Assembly (NCBI GenBank): GCA_030523385.1
Contig: JAUNIV010000022.1
Coordinates: 1 to 14,082 of the forward strand
Reading direction: 5' to 3'
Origin: Bacteroidales bacterium
Lineage (GTDB): Bacteria > Bacteroidota > Bacteroidia > Bacteroidales > Bacteroidaceae
DNA length: 14,082 nt
Of the stretch, positions 9,001 through 14,082 are shown piece after piece; position 1 is the first letter of the stretch, and each line of letters starts with the position of its first letter. The position numbers were made by a program, and so were the translations under genes. Below the pieces are notes generated by a model. It was not told where the DNA came from, did not search any database, and was given only the letters and a program-made list of their open reading frames with translations.

Positions 9001-9890
9001 CACTCCTGTTTGGAGTAAAGCATACGGTTCGGGTCATCCAAATCCTTGCCTGTACTCAGACAGATAAGCCGGTCGTGAGCTTCGGCATTTTCCTCGTCAA
9101 CGAAGTGGACATCGTTGGTACATACCAGTTTTACATTATATTTCTTAGAGTATTCTATCAACTTCGCATTGGCAATCTGCTGCATCTGATAGGCTTCGTG
9201 ATTGGCACGCGGCACTGTAGCCTTATGCCTCTGCAACTCCAAATAGAAGTCATCGCCAAACACACGTTTATACCATTGTATGGCCTCTTCGGCTTCCTCA
9301 AACTTGCCGGCAATGATATTGCGGGGCACCTCTCCGGCAATACAGGCCGTGCAGACAATCAGTCCTTCGTGATATTTCTCCAACTCCACCCGGTCGGTAC
9401 GAGGACGCATATAGAATCCTTCGGTCCATGCTTTCGACACCAGTTTAATCAGGTTATGATAACCTTTGGCATTCTTGGCAAGCACCACCAAGTGATAACC
9501 GCTTTGGTCCGGTTTTCCTTCCTTATTATATAAGCGTCGGCGTGCCACGTACATTTCACAGCCAAATATCGGCTTGAAGAGCCTTTTCTTTGCCGCCTCC
9601 ATCTGCTCCTTGCACGCTGCAATCTCGGCTTCCGGATTGTCCGAAGCTATCTTTCCGCTTTCCAATCCGGCTATTTTCTTTTTCAGATCCTTTATTTCAC
9701 CATTCGTTCCACCGTTCTTTTTGTTCACATAATTAAAGAATTCCTTGATGCCGAACATATCGCCATGGTCGGTAACGGCTATTCCCTTCATACCGTCAGC
9801 AATCGCCTTATCGACCAGACGCGGTATAGACGCCTGCCCGTCCAGAATGGAGTACTGGGTATGGACATGTAAATGGACAAAATCCTGCAT
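6093..9890 (-). CDS. dnaE: DNA polymerase III alpha subunit (DnaE)
   Basis: DnaE is the catalytic subunit of the replicative polymerase. It is 1265 residues, versus 1160 in E. coli. The N-terminal PHP domain (about 1-290) keeps a full-looking metal-ligand set: H8, H10, D17, H42, E112, H133, C183, D260 and H262. The charged helical segment at about 56-105 is roughly 40 residues longer than the matching E. coli loop. The polymerase core has GPGRGSAAGS (461-470), the catalytic pair in PDIDVDF (D503, D505), and the third aspartate D665 in KMDFLGLK. A helix-hairpin-helix follows (GAIKGVGESA, about 935-944), then NSLF at 1028-1031, which sits where the clamp-binding motif is expected. An OB fold lies at about 1100-1180. 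The start at 9890 gives the normal MQDFVHLHVHT N-terminus. It diverges from psd. Confidence 0.97.
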   Translation of the reverse strand: MQDFVHLHVHTQYSILDGQASIPRLVDKAIADGMKGIAVTDHGDMFGIKEFFNYVNKKNGGTNGEIKDLKKKIAGLESGKIASDNPEAEIAACKEQMEAAKKRLFKPIFGCEMYVARRRLYNKEGKPDQSGYHLVVLAKNAKGYHNLIKLVSKAWTEGFYMRPRTDRVELEKYHEGLIVCTACIAGEVPRNIIAGKFEEAEEAIQWYKRVFGDDFYLELQRHKATVPRANHEAYQMQQIANAKLIEYSKKYNVKLVCTNDVHFVDEENAEAHDRLICLSTGKDLDDPNRMLYSKQEWMKTKAEMNEIFADVPEALSNTADICDQVEFYSIDHAPIMPTFAIPEDFGTEAEYRQKYTEKDLFDEFTQDENGNVVMSEEAALAKIEKLGGYDKLYRIKLEADYLKKLALDGARKRYGEVLNEEVQERIKFELHIMKTMGFPGYFLIVQDFIRAAREELDVSVGPGRGSAAGSAVAYCLGITQIDPIAYDLLFERFLNPDRISLPDIDVDFDDDGRGRVLNWVTEKYGQEKVAHIITYGTMATKLAIKDVARVQKLPLSESDRLCKLSPDKIPDKKLNLPNAIAYVPELQAAEVSPDPVLRDTIKYAKMLEGNVRNTGVHACGTIICRDDITDWVPVSTADDKETGEKMLVTQYEGSVIEDTGLIKMDFLGLKTLSIIKEAVENIRRSKGIVLNIDEVDIKDLPTYDLYSEGRTVGTFQFESAGMQKYLRELQPTTFEDLIAMNALYRPGPMDYIPDFIDRKQGRKPIEYDIPIMEKYLKDTYGITVYQEQVMLLSRLLADFTRGESDALRKAMGKKLRDKLDHMKPKFIEGGRKNGHDPQVLEKIWADWEKFASYAFNKSHATCYSWVAYQTAFLKANYPAEYMAATMSRNISNITEITKLMDESKATGIQTLGPDINESYLKFSVNRKGDIRFGLGAIKGVGESAVQSILDEREKNGPYKNIFDFVQRVNLSACNRKNIENLALAGAFDSFQGIKREDFFVTNAKEETFTEVLVRYGNKYQTDKMVAANSLFGGENMVDIATPEIVPAPMWSDLERLNKERDLVGIYLSAHPLDEYAVILENVCTTHMAELVDMTSLQNRDLTMGGIVTGVREGYTKNGKPYGIAKMEDYSGTAEFAFFGNEWVEKKNFFMTGMFLFMRCKCQPKQWRQDEWEIKVNTIELLSDVKDKAIERLTVITPLSVLDDEMVSEISALARANPGNAELCFCIKDEEGQMYVNLMSRTLKIAVQKEVMTYLKSQPLLSYKIN

Positions 9891-9916
9891 AATTTCTGTT
9901 CTTCTTAAAAATCGGT

Positions 9917-9948
9917 TAAAGATACTCCGCTTTCACAAAACCTGCAAA
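9917..9948 (-). promoter_or_regulatory. Candidate dnaE promoter
   Basis: On the minus strand TTTG (9948-9945) is followed after 20 bases by TATCTTTA (9924-9917). That is one mismatch from TAnnTTTG, at the normal Bacteroidetes spacing. Transcription would begin near 9910, leaving about a 20-base leader with an A-rich region before the dnaE ATG at 9890. Confidence 0.45.
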
Positions 9949-10025
9949 AAGTTGAGGAAGAAGTTATCAACATTCGTCTTTTTTTAAAGAAAAGAGACAG
10001 AGAAAGGCATTTATAGCAACTTTTA

Positions 10026-10057
10026 TTTGCAGAGTTTTCAAAATAAGTATATTTTTG
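10026..10057 (+). promoter_or_regulatory. Promoter of psd
   Basis: TTTG at 10026-10029, a 20-base spacer, then TATTTTTG at 10050-10057 is an exact match to the Bacteroidetes sigma-ABfr promoter (TTTG, about 20 bp, TAnnTTTG). Transcription should start near 10063. This lies after the in-frame ATG at 10055, which sits inside the -7 box, so translation of psd must begin at the next ATG, 10082. Confidence 0.6.
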
Positions 10058-10081
10058 CACGATAATTGGTTTTCTAGTATC

Positions 10082-10768
10082 ATGAACCGACTGAAAAAAT
10101 TAAAGAAAATAAGACTACATAGAGAAGGAACAAGCATCTTAATAGCCAGTGCTATCTTGCTGATTGCCATCAATGCCCTGCTGTATTGGGGGATTGAGTG
10201 CAAAGTCCCATTTTACATACTTGCAGCCATTAGTGTCATTATCTATGCACTGATGGTTAACTTCTTCCGTTGCCCTATCCGACGGTTTGAGCACGACACG
10301 GAAAAGATAGTGGTAGCACCGGCTGACGGAAAGATTGTGGTGATAGAAGAGGTGGACGAACACGAATACTTTCACGGCCGTCGGCTGATGATTTCCATCT
10401 TTATGAGCATCACCAATGTACATGCCAACTGGTATCCGGTGGACGGAGTAGTCAAGCACGTAGATCATCACAACGGCAGGTTCATGAAAGCATGGCTCCC
10501 GAAAGCAAGCACGGAAAACGAGCGCTCGATGGTAGTCATTGAAACACCCGAAGGACATACGGTCATGGCAAGACAGATAGCCGGCGCTGTGGCACGACGC
10601 ATTGTAACGTATGCCGAAAAGGGTGAAGACTGTTACATTGATGAGCACATGGGTTTCATCAAATTCGGTTCGCGCGTGGATGTCTATCTGCCATTAGGCA
10701 CAGAAGTATGTGTCAAGATGGGACAGGCTACCACCGGTAATGAAACCATCATTGCCAAACTTAAATAA
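10082..10768 (+). CDS. psd: Phosphatidylserine decarboxylase proenzyme
   Basis: Psd converts phosphatidylserine to phosphatidylethanolamine and carbon dioxide using a self-generated pyruvoyl group. It is 228 residues, the short pyruvoyl type rather than the longer E. coli form. The cleavage site is G196-S197 in IKFGSRVDVYLP, giving a beta chain of about 196 and an alpha chain of about 32 residues whose N-terminal serine becomes pyruvoyl. Other conserved parts are VAPADGKIVVIEE (78-90) and MSITNVHANWYPVDG (108-122, with H114). A basic N-terminus (RLKKLKKIRLHR) precedes two hydrophobic segments at about 19-36 and 43-60, which should anchor it in the membrane. An in-frame ATG at 10055 would add nine residues, but it overlaps the promoter -7 box and is rejected. 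pssA follows after 13 bp. Confidence 0.95.
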   Translation: MNRLKKLKKIRLHREGTSILIASAILLIAINALLYWGIECKVPFYILAAISVIIYALMVNFFRCPIRRFEHDTEKIVVAPADGKIVVIEEVDEHEYFHGRRLMISIFMSITNVHANWYPVDGVVKHVDHHNGRFMKAWLPKASTENERSMVVIETPEGHTVMARQIAGAVARRIVTYAEKGEDCYIDEHMGFIKFGSRVDVYLPLGTEVCVKMGQATTGNETIIAKLK

Positions 10769-10781
10769 AAGAAAGAGACAA

Positions 10782-11489
10782 ATGGCAAACTGCATTACAC
10801 GCCAAATTCCGAACGCATTTACTTGTTGCAATGCCCTGTCGGGATGCATAGCTTGCGTAATGGCATTCAAAGGAAACTATTCTTTGGCTATTACCTTTAT
10901 TATCATAGGGGCAGTATTCGATTTCTTCGATGGTATGCTGGCACGCCTTTTTCACGTATCCGGGCCTATGGGTAAAGAGCTGGATTCTTTGGCCGACGAC
11001 ATCACCTTCGGCATGGCTCCCTCAGTCATTGTCTTCTCCCTGTTCCATGAAGTGCATTATCCGGCATTCTTGCAGCCCATTTCCGATTATATCCCCTACA
11101 CAGCTTTTCTGATTGCCGTATTCTCCGTATTGCGTTTGGCAAAGTTCAATATCGACCCGCGGCAAAGCACTTCATTCATCGGCTTGCCCACTCCTGCCAA
11201 TGCCCTGTTTTGGGGTTCGCTGGTTGTGGGTGCACATCCGTTCTTAATTTCAGATGCTTTCAATGCCATTTATTTGCTGGTTATGGTCATTGTCATGTCA
11301 GTACTGTTAGTGTCAGAAGTCCCGATGTTTTCACTGAAGTTCAAGAGTCTGGCATGGAATCAGAACAAAGTCAGCTATATATTCCTCCTTGTATGCCTTC
11401 CTTTGCTGATTATTTTCCGTATCAGCGGCTTCGCAGCCATCATTGTCTGGTATATTATTCTGTCGCTGTTGACTAAAAAGAAAGCATAA
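10782..11489 (+). CDS. pssA: CDP-diacylglycerol-serine O-phosphatidyltransferase (class II)
   Basis: This integral membrane enzyme joins L-serine to CDP-diacylglycerol, giving phosphatidylserine and CMP; Psd then decarboxylates the product. The 235-residue protein has the complete CDP-alcohol phosphatidyltransferase signature DG-x2-AR-x8-G-x3-D-x3-D: D50, G51, A54, R55, G64, D68, D72. It has about seven hydrophobic segments. It belongs to the class found in Gram-positives and Bacteroidetes, and is unrelated to the phospholipase D-like PssA of E. coli. The start at 10782 (MANCITRQIPN) comes 13 bp after the psd stop and follows a purine-rich AAAAGAAAGAGAC. The frame stays open upstream into psd, but an earlier start would add residues unlike the family. 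It forms an operon with psd. Confidence 0.94.
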   Translation: MANCITRQIPNAFTCCNALSGCIACVMAFKGNYSLAITFIIIGAVFDFFDGMLARLFHVSGPMGKELDSLADDITFGMAPSVIVFSLFHEVHYPAFLQPISDYIPYTAFLIAVFSVLRLAKFNIDPRQSTSFIGLPTPANALFWGSLVVGAHPFLISDAFNAIYLLVMVIVMSVLLVSEVPMFSLKFKSLAWNQNKVSYIFLLVCLPLLIIFRISGFAAIIVWYIILSLLTKKKA

Positions 11490-11539
11490 AACCATCGGTG
11501 TGGCATACTTGTTGTAGTATAGATTAAAAAAGAATTATT

Positions 11540-11803
11540 ATGTTTGGATTTTTAGGTTTTCTACTCATTCTTTTTCTGCTGATTGTCTTTATCGGCCTTT
11601 CCATAGTGGGCAGTATCCTGCGCATGTTGTTTGGTTTTGGCAAGCGGAACAGTCCATACAAACAACAGACACAGACAAATGAAACAAGAGACTACACCGA
11701 AACATACTCTTCATCGCAAACCCGCACTTCTTCCCCGAAGAACAGGAGAAAAATCTTTGGTGACGATGAAGGGGAATATGTGGATTTTGAGGAGATAAAC
11801 TAA
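11540..11803 (+). CDS. DUF4834-like small membrane protein
   Basis: The 87-residue protein has one strong hydrophobic helix at about 3-26, a basic turn (GKRN at 34-37), a polar Gln/Thr/Ser-rich linker (41-66), and a conserved-looking acidic tail (KIFGDDEGEYVDFEEI at 71-86). By the positive-inside rule the tail is probably cytoplasmic. From memory this layout, with a final GEYVDFEEI-like motif, fits DUF4834, a family found in Bacteroidetes; its function is unknown. It starts 50 bp after pssA with an A-rich leader and no clear promoter of its own, so it may be read from the psd-pssA transcript. Its stop lies only 2 bp from that of the convergent tadA. A role in lipid synthesis would be guilt by association only. 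Confidence 0.8.
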   Translation: MFGFLGFLLILFLLIVFIGLSIVGSILRMLFGFGKRNSPYKQQTQTNETRDYTETYSSSQTRTSSPKNRRKIFGDDEGEYVDFEEIN

Positions 11804-11805
11804 TT

Positions 11806-12240
11806 CTATCGTTTCTTCTTAAAAAAGTCTTTCATCAGGCGTGCGCATTCATCGGCCAATACGCCTTTCACGACCACCGTTTTAGGGTGGAGCGCATCGG
11901 GAGCATAGCGTTGGTATCCCCTCTTTTCATCCGATGCACCGAATACCAACCGACCTGTCTGCGCCCATGCAATGGCTCCTGCACACATCACGCAAGGCTC
12001 CACGGTGACATACAGGGTACATTCATTCAGATACTTGCCTCCTAAAGTGTTGGCTGCGGCAGTAATGGCCTGCATTTCGGCATGGGCAGTGACATCATTC
12101 AGAGTTTCCGTCAGGTTGTGCGCACGACCGATGATACGGTCACGACATACCACCACCGCTCCTACCGGCACTTCTCCCCTCTCCGACGCTTTCGCGGCTT
12201 CCATCAGGGCTTGCTTCATATAATAATTGTCATCTGCCAT
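11806..12240 (-). CDS. tadA: tRNA-specific adenosine deaminase (TadA)
   Basis: TadA deaminates adenosine 34 to inosine in the anticodon of tRNA-Arg(ACG). The 144-residue protein has the standard zinc deaminase motifs: H53-A-E55 in TAHAEMQAI (zinc ligand and proton-shuttling glutamate) and PCVMC (C83, C86). The N-terminal YYMKQALMEAAKASERGEVPVGAV is typical of the family, and the tail ends in basic residues (FFKKKR). It starts 8 bp after the stop of the small RHH-like gene, so the two are probably one transcript. Its stop codon nearly touches that of the opposing DUF4834-like gene and no terminator is visible between them. A guanine or cytosine deaminase is less likely, given the family-typical N-terminus and tail. 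Confidence 0.93.
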   Translation of the reverse strand: MADDNYYMKQALMEAAKASERGEVPVGAVVVCRDRIIGRAHNLTETLNDVTAHAEMQAITAAANTLGGKYLNECTLYVTVEPCVMCAGAIAWAQTGRLVFGASDEKRGYQRYAPDALHPKTVVVKGVLADECARLMKDFFKKKR

Positions 12241-12248
12241 CTCTTCTC

Positions 12249-12482
12249 TTACCGCCTCATATCGTGTTCATCAAACAACGTGGGATAATCTTCCTCCATC
12301 TGCTGATAGATAAAAGACAACACCGTTTCGCGAAGCCAGCGCGCCTTGTTCGTTATCCGGTATCGTTTCAGATAACCTTCCACAATGCGCACCTCTTCTT
12401 CACTCATCAGACATACCATGCGCTGCCTGCGTTTGGGAGCCGATGAAGGCACTTTGACTCTTTTCTTGACGTTGTTTGACAT
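12249..12482 (-). CDS. Small ribbon-helix-helix-like protein
   Basis: The 77-residue protein has a basic N-terminus (KKRVKVPSSAPKRRQ) followed by a probable ribbon-helix-helix unit: strand RMVCLM (21-26), helix SEEEVRIVEGYLKRY (27-41), turn around TNKAR, and helix ARWLRETVLSFIYQQMEE (about 47-64). The SEEE...WLRE spacing resembles CopG/MobC-type DNA-binding proteins. That suggests a dimeric DNA binder, perhaps a local repressor; I do not recognise a named family. A GTG six bases upstream (12488) is also in frame, but the ATG at 12482 is preferred because the -7 box would place transcription start near 12485. It is 8 bp upstream of tadA. There is no relaxase or mobile gene nearby, so a plasmid-mobilisation role is unsupported. 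Confidence 0.75.
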   Translation of the reverse strand: MSNNVKKRVKVPSSAPKRRQRMVCLMSEEEVRIVEGYLKRYRITNKARWLRETVLSFIYQQMEEDYPTLFDEHDMRR

Positions 12483-12490
12483 ATTCACTG

Positions 12491-12520
12491 CAAATTTAGT
12501 GTTAGTTCTGTAAATTCAAA
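12491..12520 (-). promoter_or_regulatory. Promoter of the RHH-like gene and tadA
   Basis: On the minus strand TTTG (12520-12517), 18 bases, then TAAATTTG (12498-12491) fit the Bacteroidetes promoter, with an exact -7 box and a slightly short spacer. Transcription would begin near 12485, leaving two or three bases before the ATG at 12482, so the mRNA would be almost leaderless. Confidence 0.5.
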
Positions 12521-12533
12521 ACATTAAAATGAG

Positions 12534-12541
12534 TATTTTTG
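12534..12541 (+). promoter_or_regulatory. Candidate -7 box for yraN
   Basis: TATTTTTG is an exact match to TAnnTTTG. Transcription would start near 12547, about 11 bases before the yraN ATG. No TTTG is present at the usual -33 distance. The promoter region is back to back with, and overlaps, that of the divergent RHH-like gene. Confidence 0.4.
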
Positions 12542-12558
12542 CGTAAAAATGTAACAGA

Positions 12559-12924
12559 ATGGCAAGACATAACGAATTGGGTAAAGAAGGAGAAGAAGTT
12601 GCCGCGGCTTATCTGGCCGGGAAAGGCTACACCATACGCCACCGAAACTGGCGTTGCGGCAAGAAGGAACTGGACATCGTGGCTCAATATGAACAGGAAC
12701 TGATTGTGGTAGAAGTAAAGACAAGGCAGGAAACACGGTTCGGCAACCCGGAAGATGCAGTGACAGACAAAAAGATACGCCGGATTGTAGCCTCGACCGA
12801 TGCCTATCTGAAGAAGTTTGCATTGGACTTGCCTGTGCGCTTTGACATTATCACTCTGGTGGGAAAAGAATCATCTTTTACTATAGAGCATATAGAAGAG
12901 GCTTTTCTATCACCAATATGGTAA
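12559..12924 (+). CDS. yraN: UPF0102 family protein YraN (predicted nuclease fold)
   Basis: The 121-residue protein is of usual length for UPF0102/YraN. Characteristic parts are NELGKEGEEVAAAYLAGKGY at 5-24, RNWRC, KKELDIVA with E37 and D39, and VVEVKTR with E52 and K54. The D-(x)n-E-x-K arrangement is that of restriction-endonuclease-like (PD-(D/E)XK) folds, close to Holliday junction resolvases. The biological role of the family is not settled, so a nuclease activity is inferred from the fold. It is preceded by its own -7 box candidate and is divergent from the RHH-like gene. The next gene begins 30 bp downstream in an AT-rich gap with no evident terminator. Confidence 0.92.
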   Translation: MARHNELGKEGEEVAAAYLAGKGYTIRHRNWRCGKKELDIVAQYEQELIVVEVKTRQETRFGNPEDAVTDKKIRRIVASTDAYLKKFALDLPVRFDIITLVGKESSFTIEHIEEAFLSPIW

Positions 12925-12954
12925 AAATTCTTATACTTTATATAATATATAGTA

Positions 12955-13311
12955 ATGGACATAGAAACAATACGTGATTATTGCATCCGAAAGAAAGCCA
13001 CGACCGAAGAATTTCCTTTCGATGAAGTGACTTTGGTATTCAAAGTCATGGGCAAAATGTATGCCTGCATCGGATTGGACAATCCCGAATGGCTGACCCT
13101 AAAGTGTGACCCCGAATATGCACAGGAACTGAGGGAACACCACAGCGGCATAGAGGGAGCTTTTCATTTTAACAAGAAGTATTGGAATCAGGTGTCTTTG
13201 CGCGGAGACGTGGAAGACAAGCTGATAAAACAACTCATAGACCACTCCTACGAAGAAGTATGGAAAAAACTGACCCGAAAGCAAAAACAAGAGTACAATG
13301 AAATGCCTTGA
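12955..13311 (+). CDS. MmcQ/YjbR family protein (DUF419)
   Basis: The 118-residue protein matches the MmcQ/YjbR family throughout. It has an N-terminal IETIRDYCIRKKATTEEFPF segment, then VFKVMGKMYACI (28-39), LKCDPEYAQELRE (49-61), and the signature HFNKKYWNQVSL (71-82) before the final helices with DHSYEEVWKKL (96-106). The family has a CyaY-like alpha-beta fold, is widespread and is often proposed to bind DNA, but its function is not established. It starts 30 bp after yraN. Its last 14 bases overlap the start of birA in another frame, which points to translational coupling with birA. There is no membrane segment or signal peptide. Confidence 0.9.
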   Translation: MDIETIRDYCIRKKATTEEFPFDEVTLVFKVMGKMYACIGLDNPEWLTLKCDPEYAQELREHHSGIEGAFHFNKKYWNQVSLRGDVEDKLIKQLIDHSYEEVWKKLTRKQKQEYNEMP

Positions 13312-14044
13312 GAACTATCCATTGATACACATAGCCGAAACAGACTCTACCAACAATTATCTGAGCGGGCTTTGTGACAGAGAACCTGTAGCCGAATTTA
13401 CCACCGTACAAGCTGACTTCCAGACAGCCGGAAAAGGACAAAGAGGAAACAGTTGGGAAGCAGAGAAGGGAAAGAACCTGCTATTCAGCTTCGTGCTCTA
13501 CCCTGCTTTTTTGGAAGCACGCCGGCAGTTTGTCCTGTCACAGATAGTTTCATTGGCCGTGAAGGAAGAGCTGGAGCAACAGACGGAAGGCATATCCATC
13601 AAATGGCCGAACGACATCTATTGGGATGACAAGAAGATATGCGGTATGCTGATAGAGAATGATCTGGCAGGCATGCACATAGGCCGGAGCATCATAGGAA
13701 TCGGACTGAACATCAATCAAGAACAGTTTGTGAGCGATGCGCCCAATCCTATTTCGCTGAAACAAGTGACAGGATGTGAACACGACCGCGCCGCTATACT
13801 GGACGGCATTCTGCAACGGACTGCCGCCTACTATGCCGAAGTGCAACAAGAAGGAAGCACCCGCATAGCCCGACGTTACCTGCAATCGCTTTTCCGCAGG
13901 GAAGGCATGCACCGCTATGCCGATGCCGACGGTGAGTTTATGGCACAAGTGGTAGATGTGGAGCCGGACGGACATTTCATATTGGAAGACGAGAACCAAA
14001 GGCTACGCCGATATGTATTCAAAGAAGTAGGGTGCGTAAAATAA
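13298..14044 (+). CDS. birA: Biotin-[acetyl-CoA-carboxylase] ligase, class I BirA
   Basis: BirA activates biotin with ATP and transfers it to a lysine of biotin carboxyl carrier proteins. The 248-residue protein starts directly with the catalytic domain (LIHIAETDSTNNYL at 9-22) and lacks the N-terminal winged helix of E. coli BirA. It is therefore a class I ligase that cannot act as the biotin-operon repressor. Key motifs are GKGQRGNSW (45-53), the biotinyl-AMP binding loop; IKWPNDIYW (101-109); KKICGMLIE (112-120), whose lysine matches E. coli K183; and GIGLNIN (134-140). A small C-terminal SH3-like domain follows (about 200-248). The start at 13298 overlaps the upstream gene by 14 bases and gives the expected N-terminus. 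Confidence 0.94.
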   Translation: MKCLENYPLIHIAETDSTNNYLSGLCDREPVAEFTTVQADFQTAGKGQRGNSWEAEKGKNLLFSFVLYPAFLEARRQFVLSQIVSLAVKEELEQQTEGISIKWPNDIYWDDKKICGMLIENDLAGMHIGRSIIGIGLNINQEQFVSDAPNPISLKQVTGCEHDRAAILDGILQRTAAYYAEVQQEGSTRIARRYLQSLFRREGMHRYADADGEFMAQVVDVEPDGHFILEDENQRLRRYVFKEVGCVK

Positions 14045-14082
14045 ACTGTGTCATGCGATAATCTCGTTCAAGCTCATCGGTC

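Noticed and set aside
7611..9533. A 640-codon open frame on the plus strand, antisense to dnaE
   Set aside because: It lies wholly within a strongly conserved dnaE, its translation shows no recognisable domain or plausible protein composition, and it can be explained by dnaE codon use leaving few stops in that frame.
9951..9971. Small inverted repeat GTTGA...TCAAC between dnaE and psd
   Set aside because: Five-base arms with an 11-base gap are too short to support an operator claim.
9964..9972. TTATCAACA upstream of dnaE, one base from a DnaA box
   Set aside because: A single imperfect 9-mer in an AT-rich gap is expected by chance, with no cluster, dnaA gene or origin features nearby.
10710..10781. 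Upstream extension of pssA by 24 codons into psd
   Set aside because: The added residues overlap psd coding sequence and do not look like the family N-terminus; ATG at 10782 has a purine-rich leader and gives a normal protein.
12925..12954. AT-rich gap before the YjbR-type gene as a separate promoter
   Set aside because: No TAnnTTTG match within one mismatch; read-through from yraN is simpler.
14051..14082. Possible C-terminal end of a minus-strand gene (frame reading PMSLNEIIA then TGA)
   Set aside because: Only nine codons are visible before the window ends, so it cannot be told apart from chance.
1..14082. Search for mobile elements, CRISPR, tRNA or rRNA and defence genes
   Set aside because: No transposase, integrase, direct-repeat array, cloverleaf or rRNA-like sequence was seen; all large frames are conserved housekeeping genes.

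Overview
The window looks like core chromosome from a Bacteroidales bacterium, most likely Bacteroides or Phocaeicola. The evidence is the family mix (a nuo membrane-arm cluster, a pyruvoyl Psd next to a class II PssA, a DUF4834-like protein, a BirA without a DNA-binding domain), start codons preceded by A-rich leaders rather than Shine-Dalgarno sites, and intergenic matches to the Bacteroidetes promoter (TTTG about 20 bp before TAnnTTTG). I see no IS element, phage gene, CRISPR array, tRNA or rRNA. No stretch over 300 bases lacks a gene.

Layout. Bases 2-5146 (+) hold nuoK-nuoL-nuoM-nuoN, the 3' end of a complex I operon encoding the proton-pumping membrane arm. It ends at an intrinsic terminator-like hairpin. 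Bases 5354-9890 (-) hold dnaE (replicative polymerase alpha subunit), then trxA (thioredoxin), then a very acidic small protein of unknown function. Bases 10082-11803 (+) diverge from dnaE and hold psd and pssA, the two-step route from CDP-diacylglycerol to phosphatidylethanolamine, plus a small one-helix membrane protein. Bases 11806-12482 (-) hold a small ribbon-helix-helix-like protein followed by tadA (tRNA adenosine deaminase). Bases 12559-14044 (+) hold yraN, a YjbR/MmcQ-type protein and birA. The last 38 bases are too short to assign.

How the genes work together. The Nuo subunits form the antiporter-like part of one complex. Psd and PssA are consecutive enzymes. The other genes are housekeeping functions (replication, thiol redox, tRNA wobble editing, biotinylation) with no evident shared pathway.

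This is an ordinary housekeeping region and I find no new multi-gene system. The points most worth a second look are a NuoM without the usual TM7 lysine, a DnaE whose PHP metal site looks intact and carries a charged insertion, a small RHH-like gene with a near-leaderless promoter back to back with yraN, an arginine-free acidic protein behind trxA, and a psd start that the promoter position resolves.
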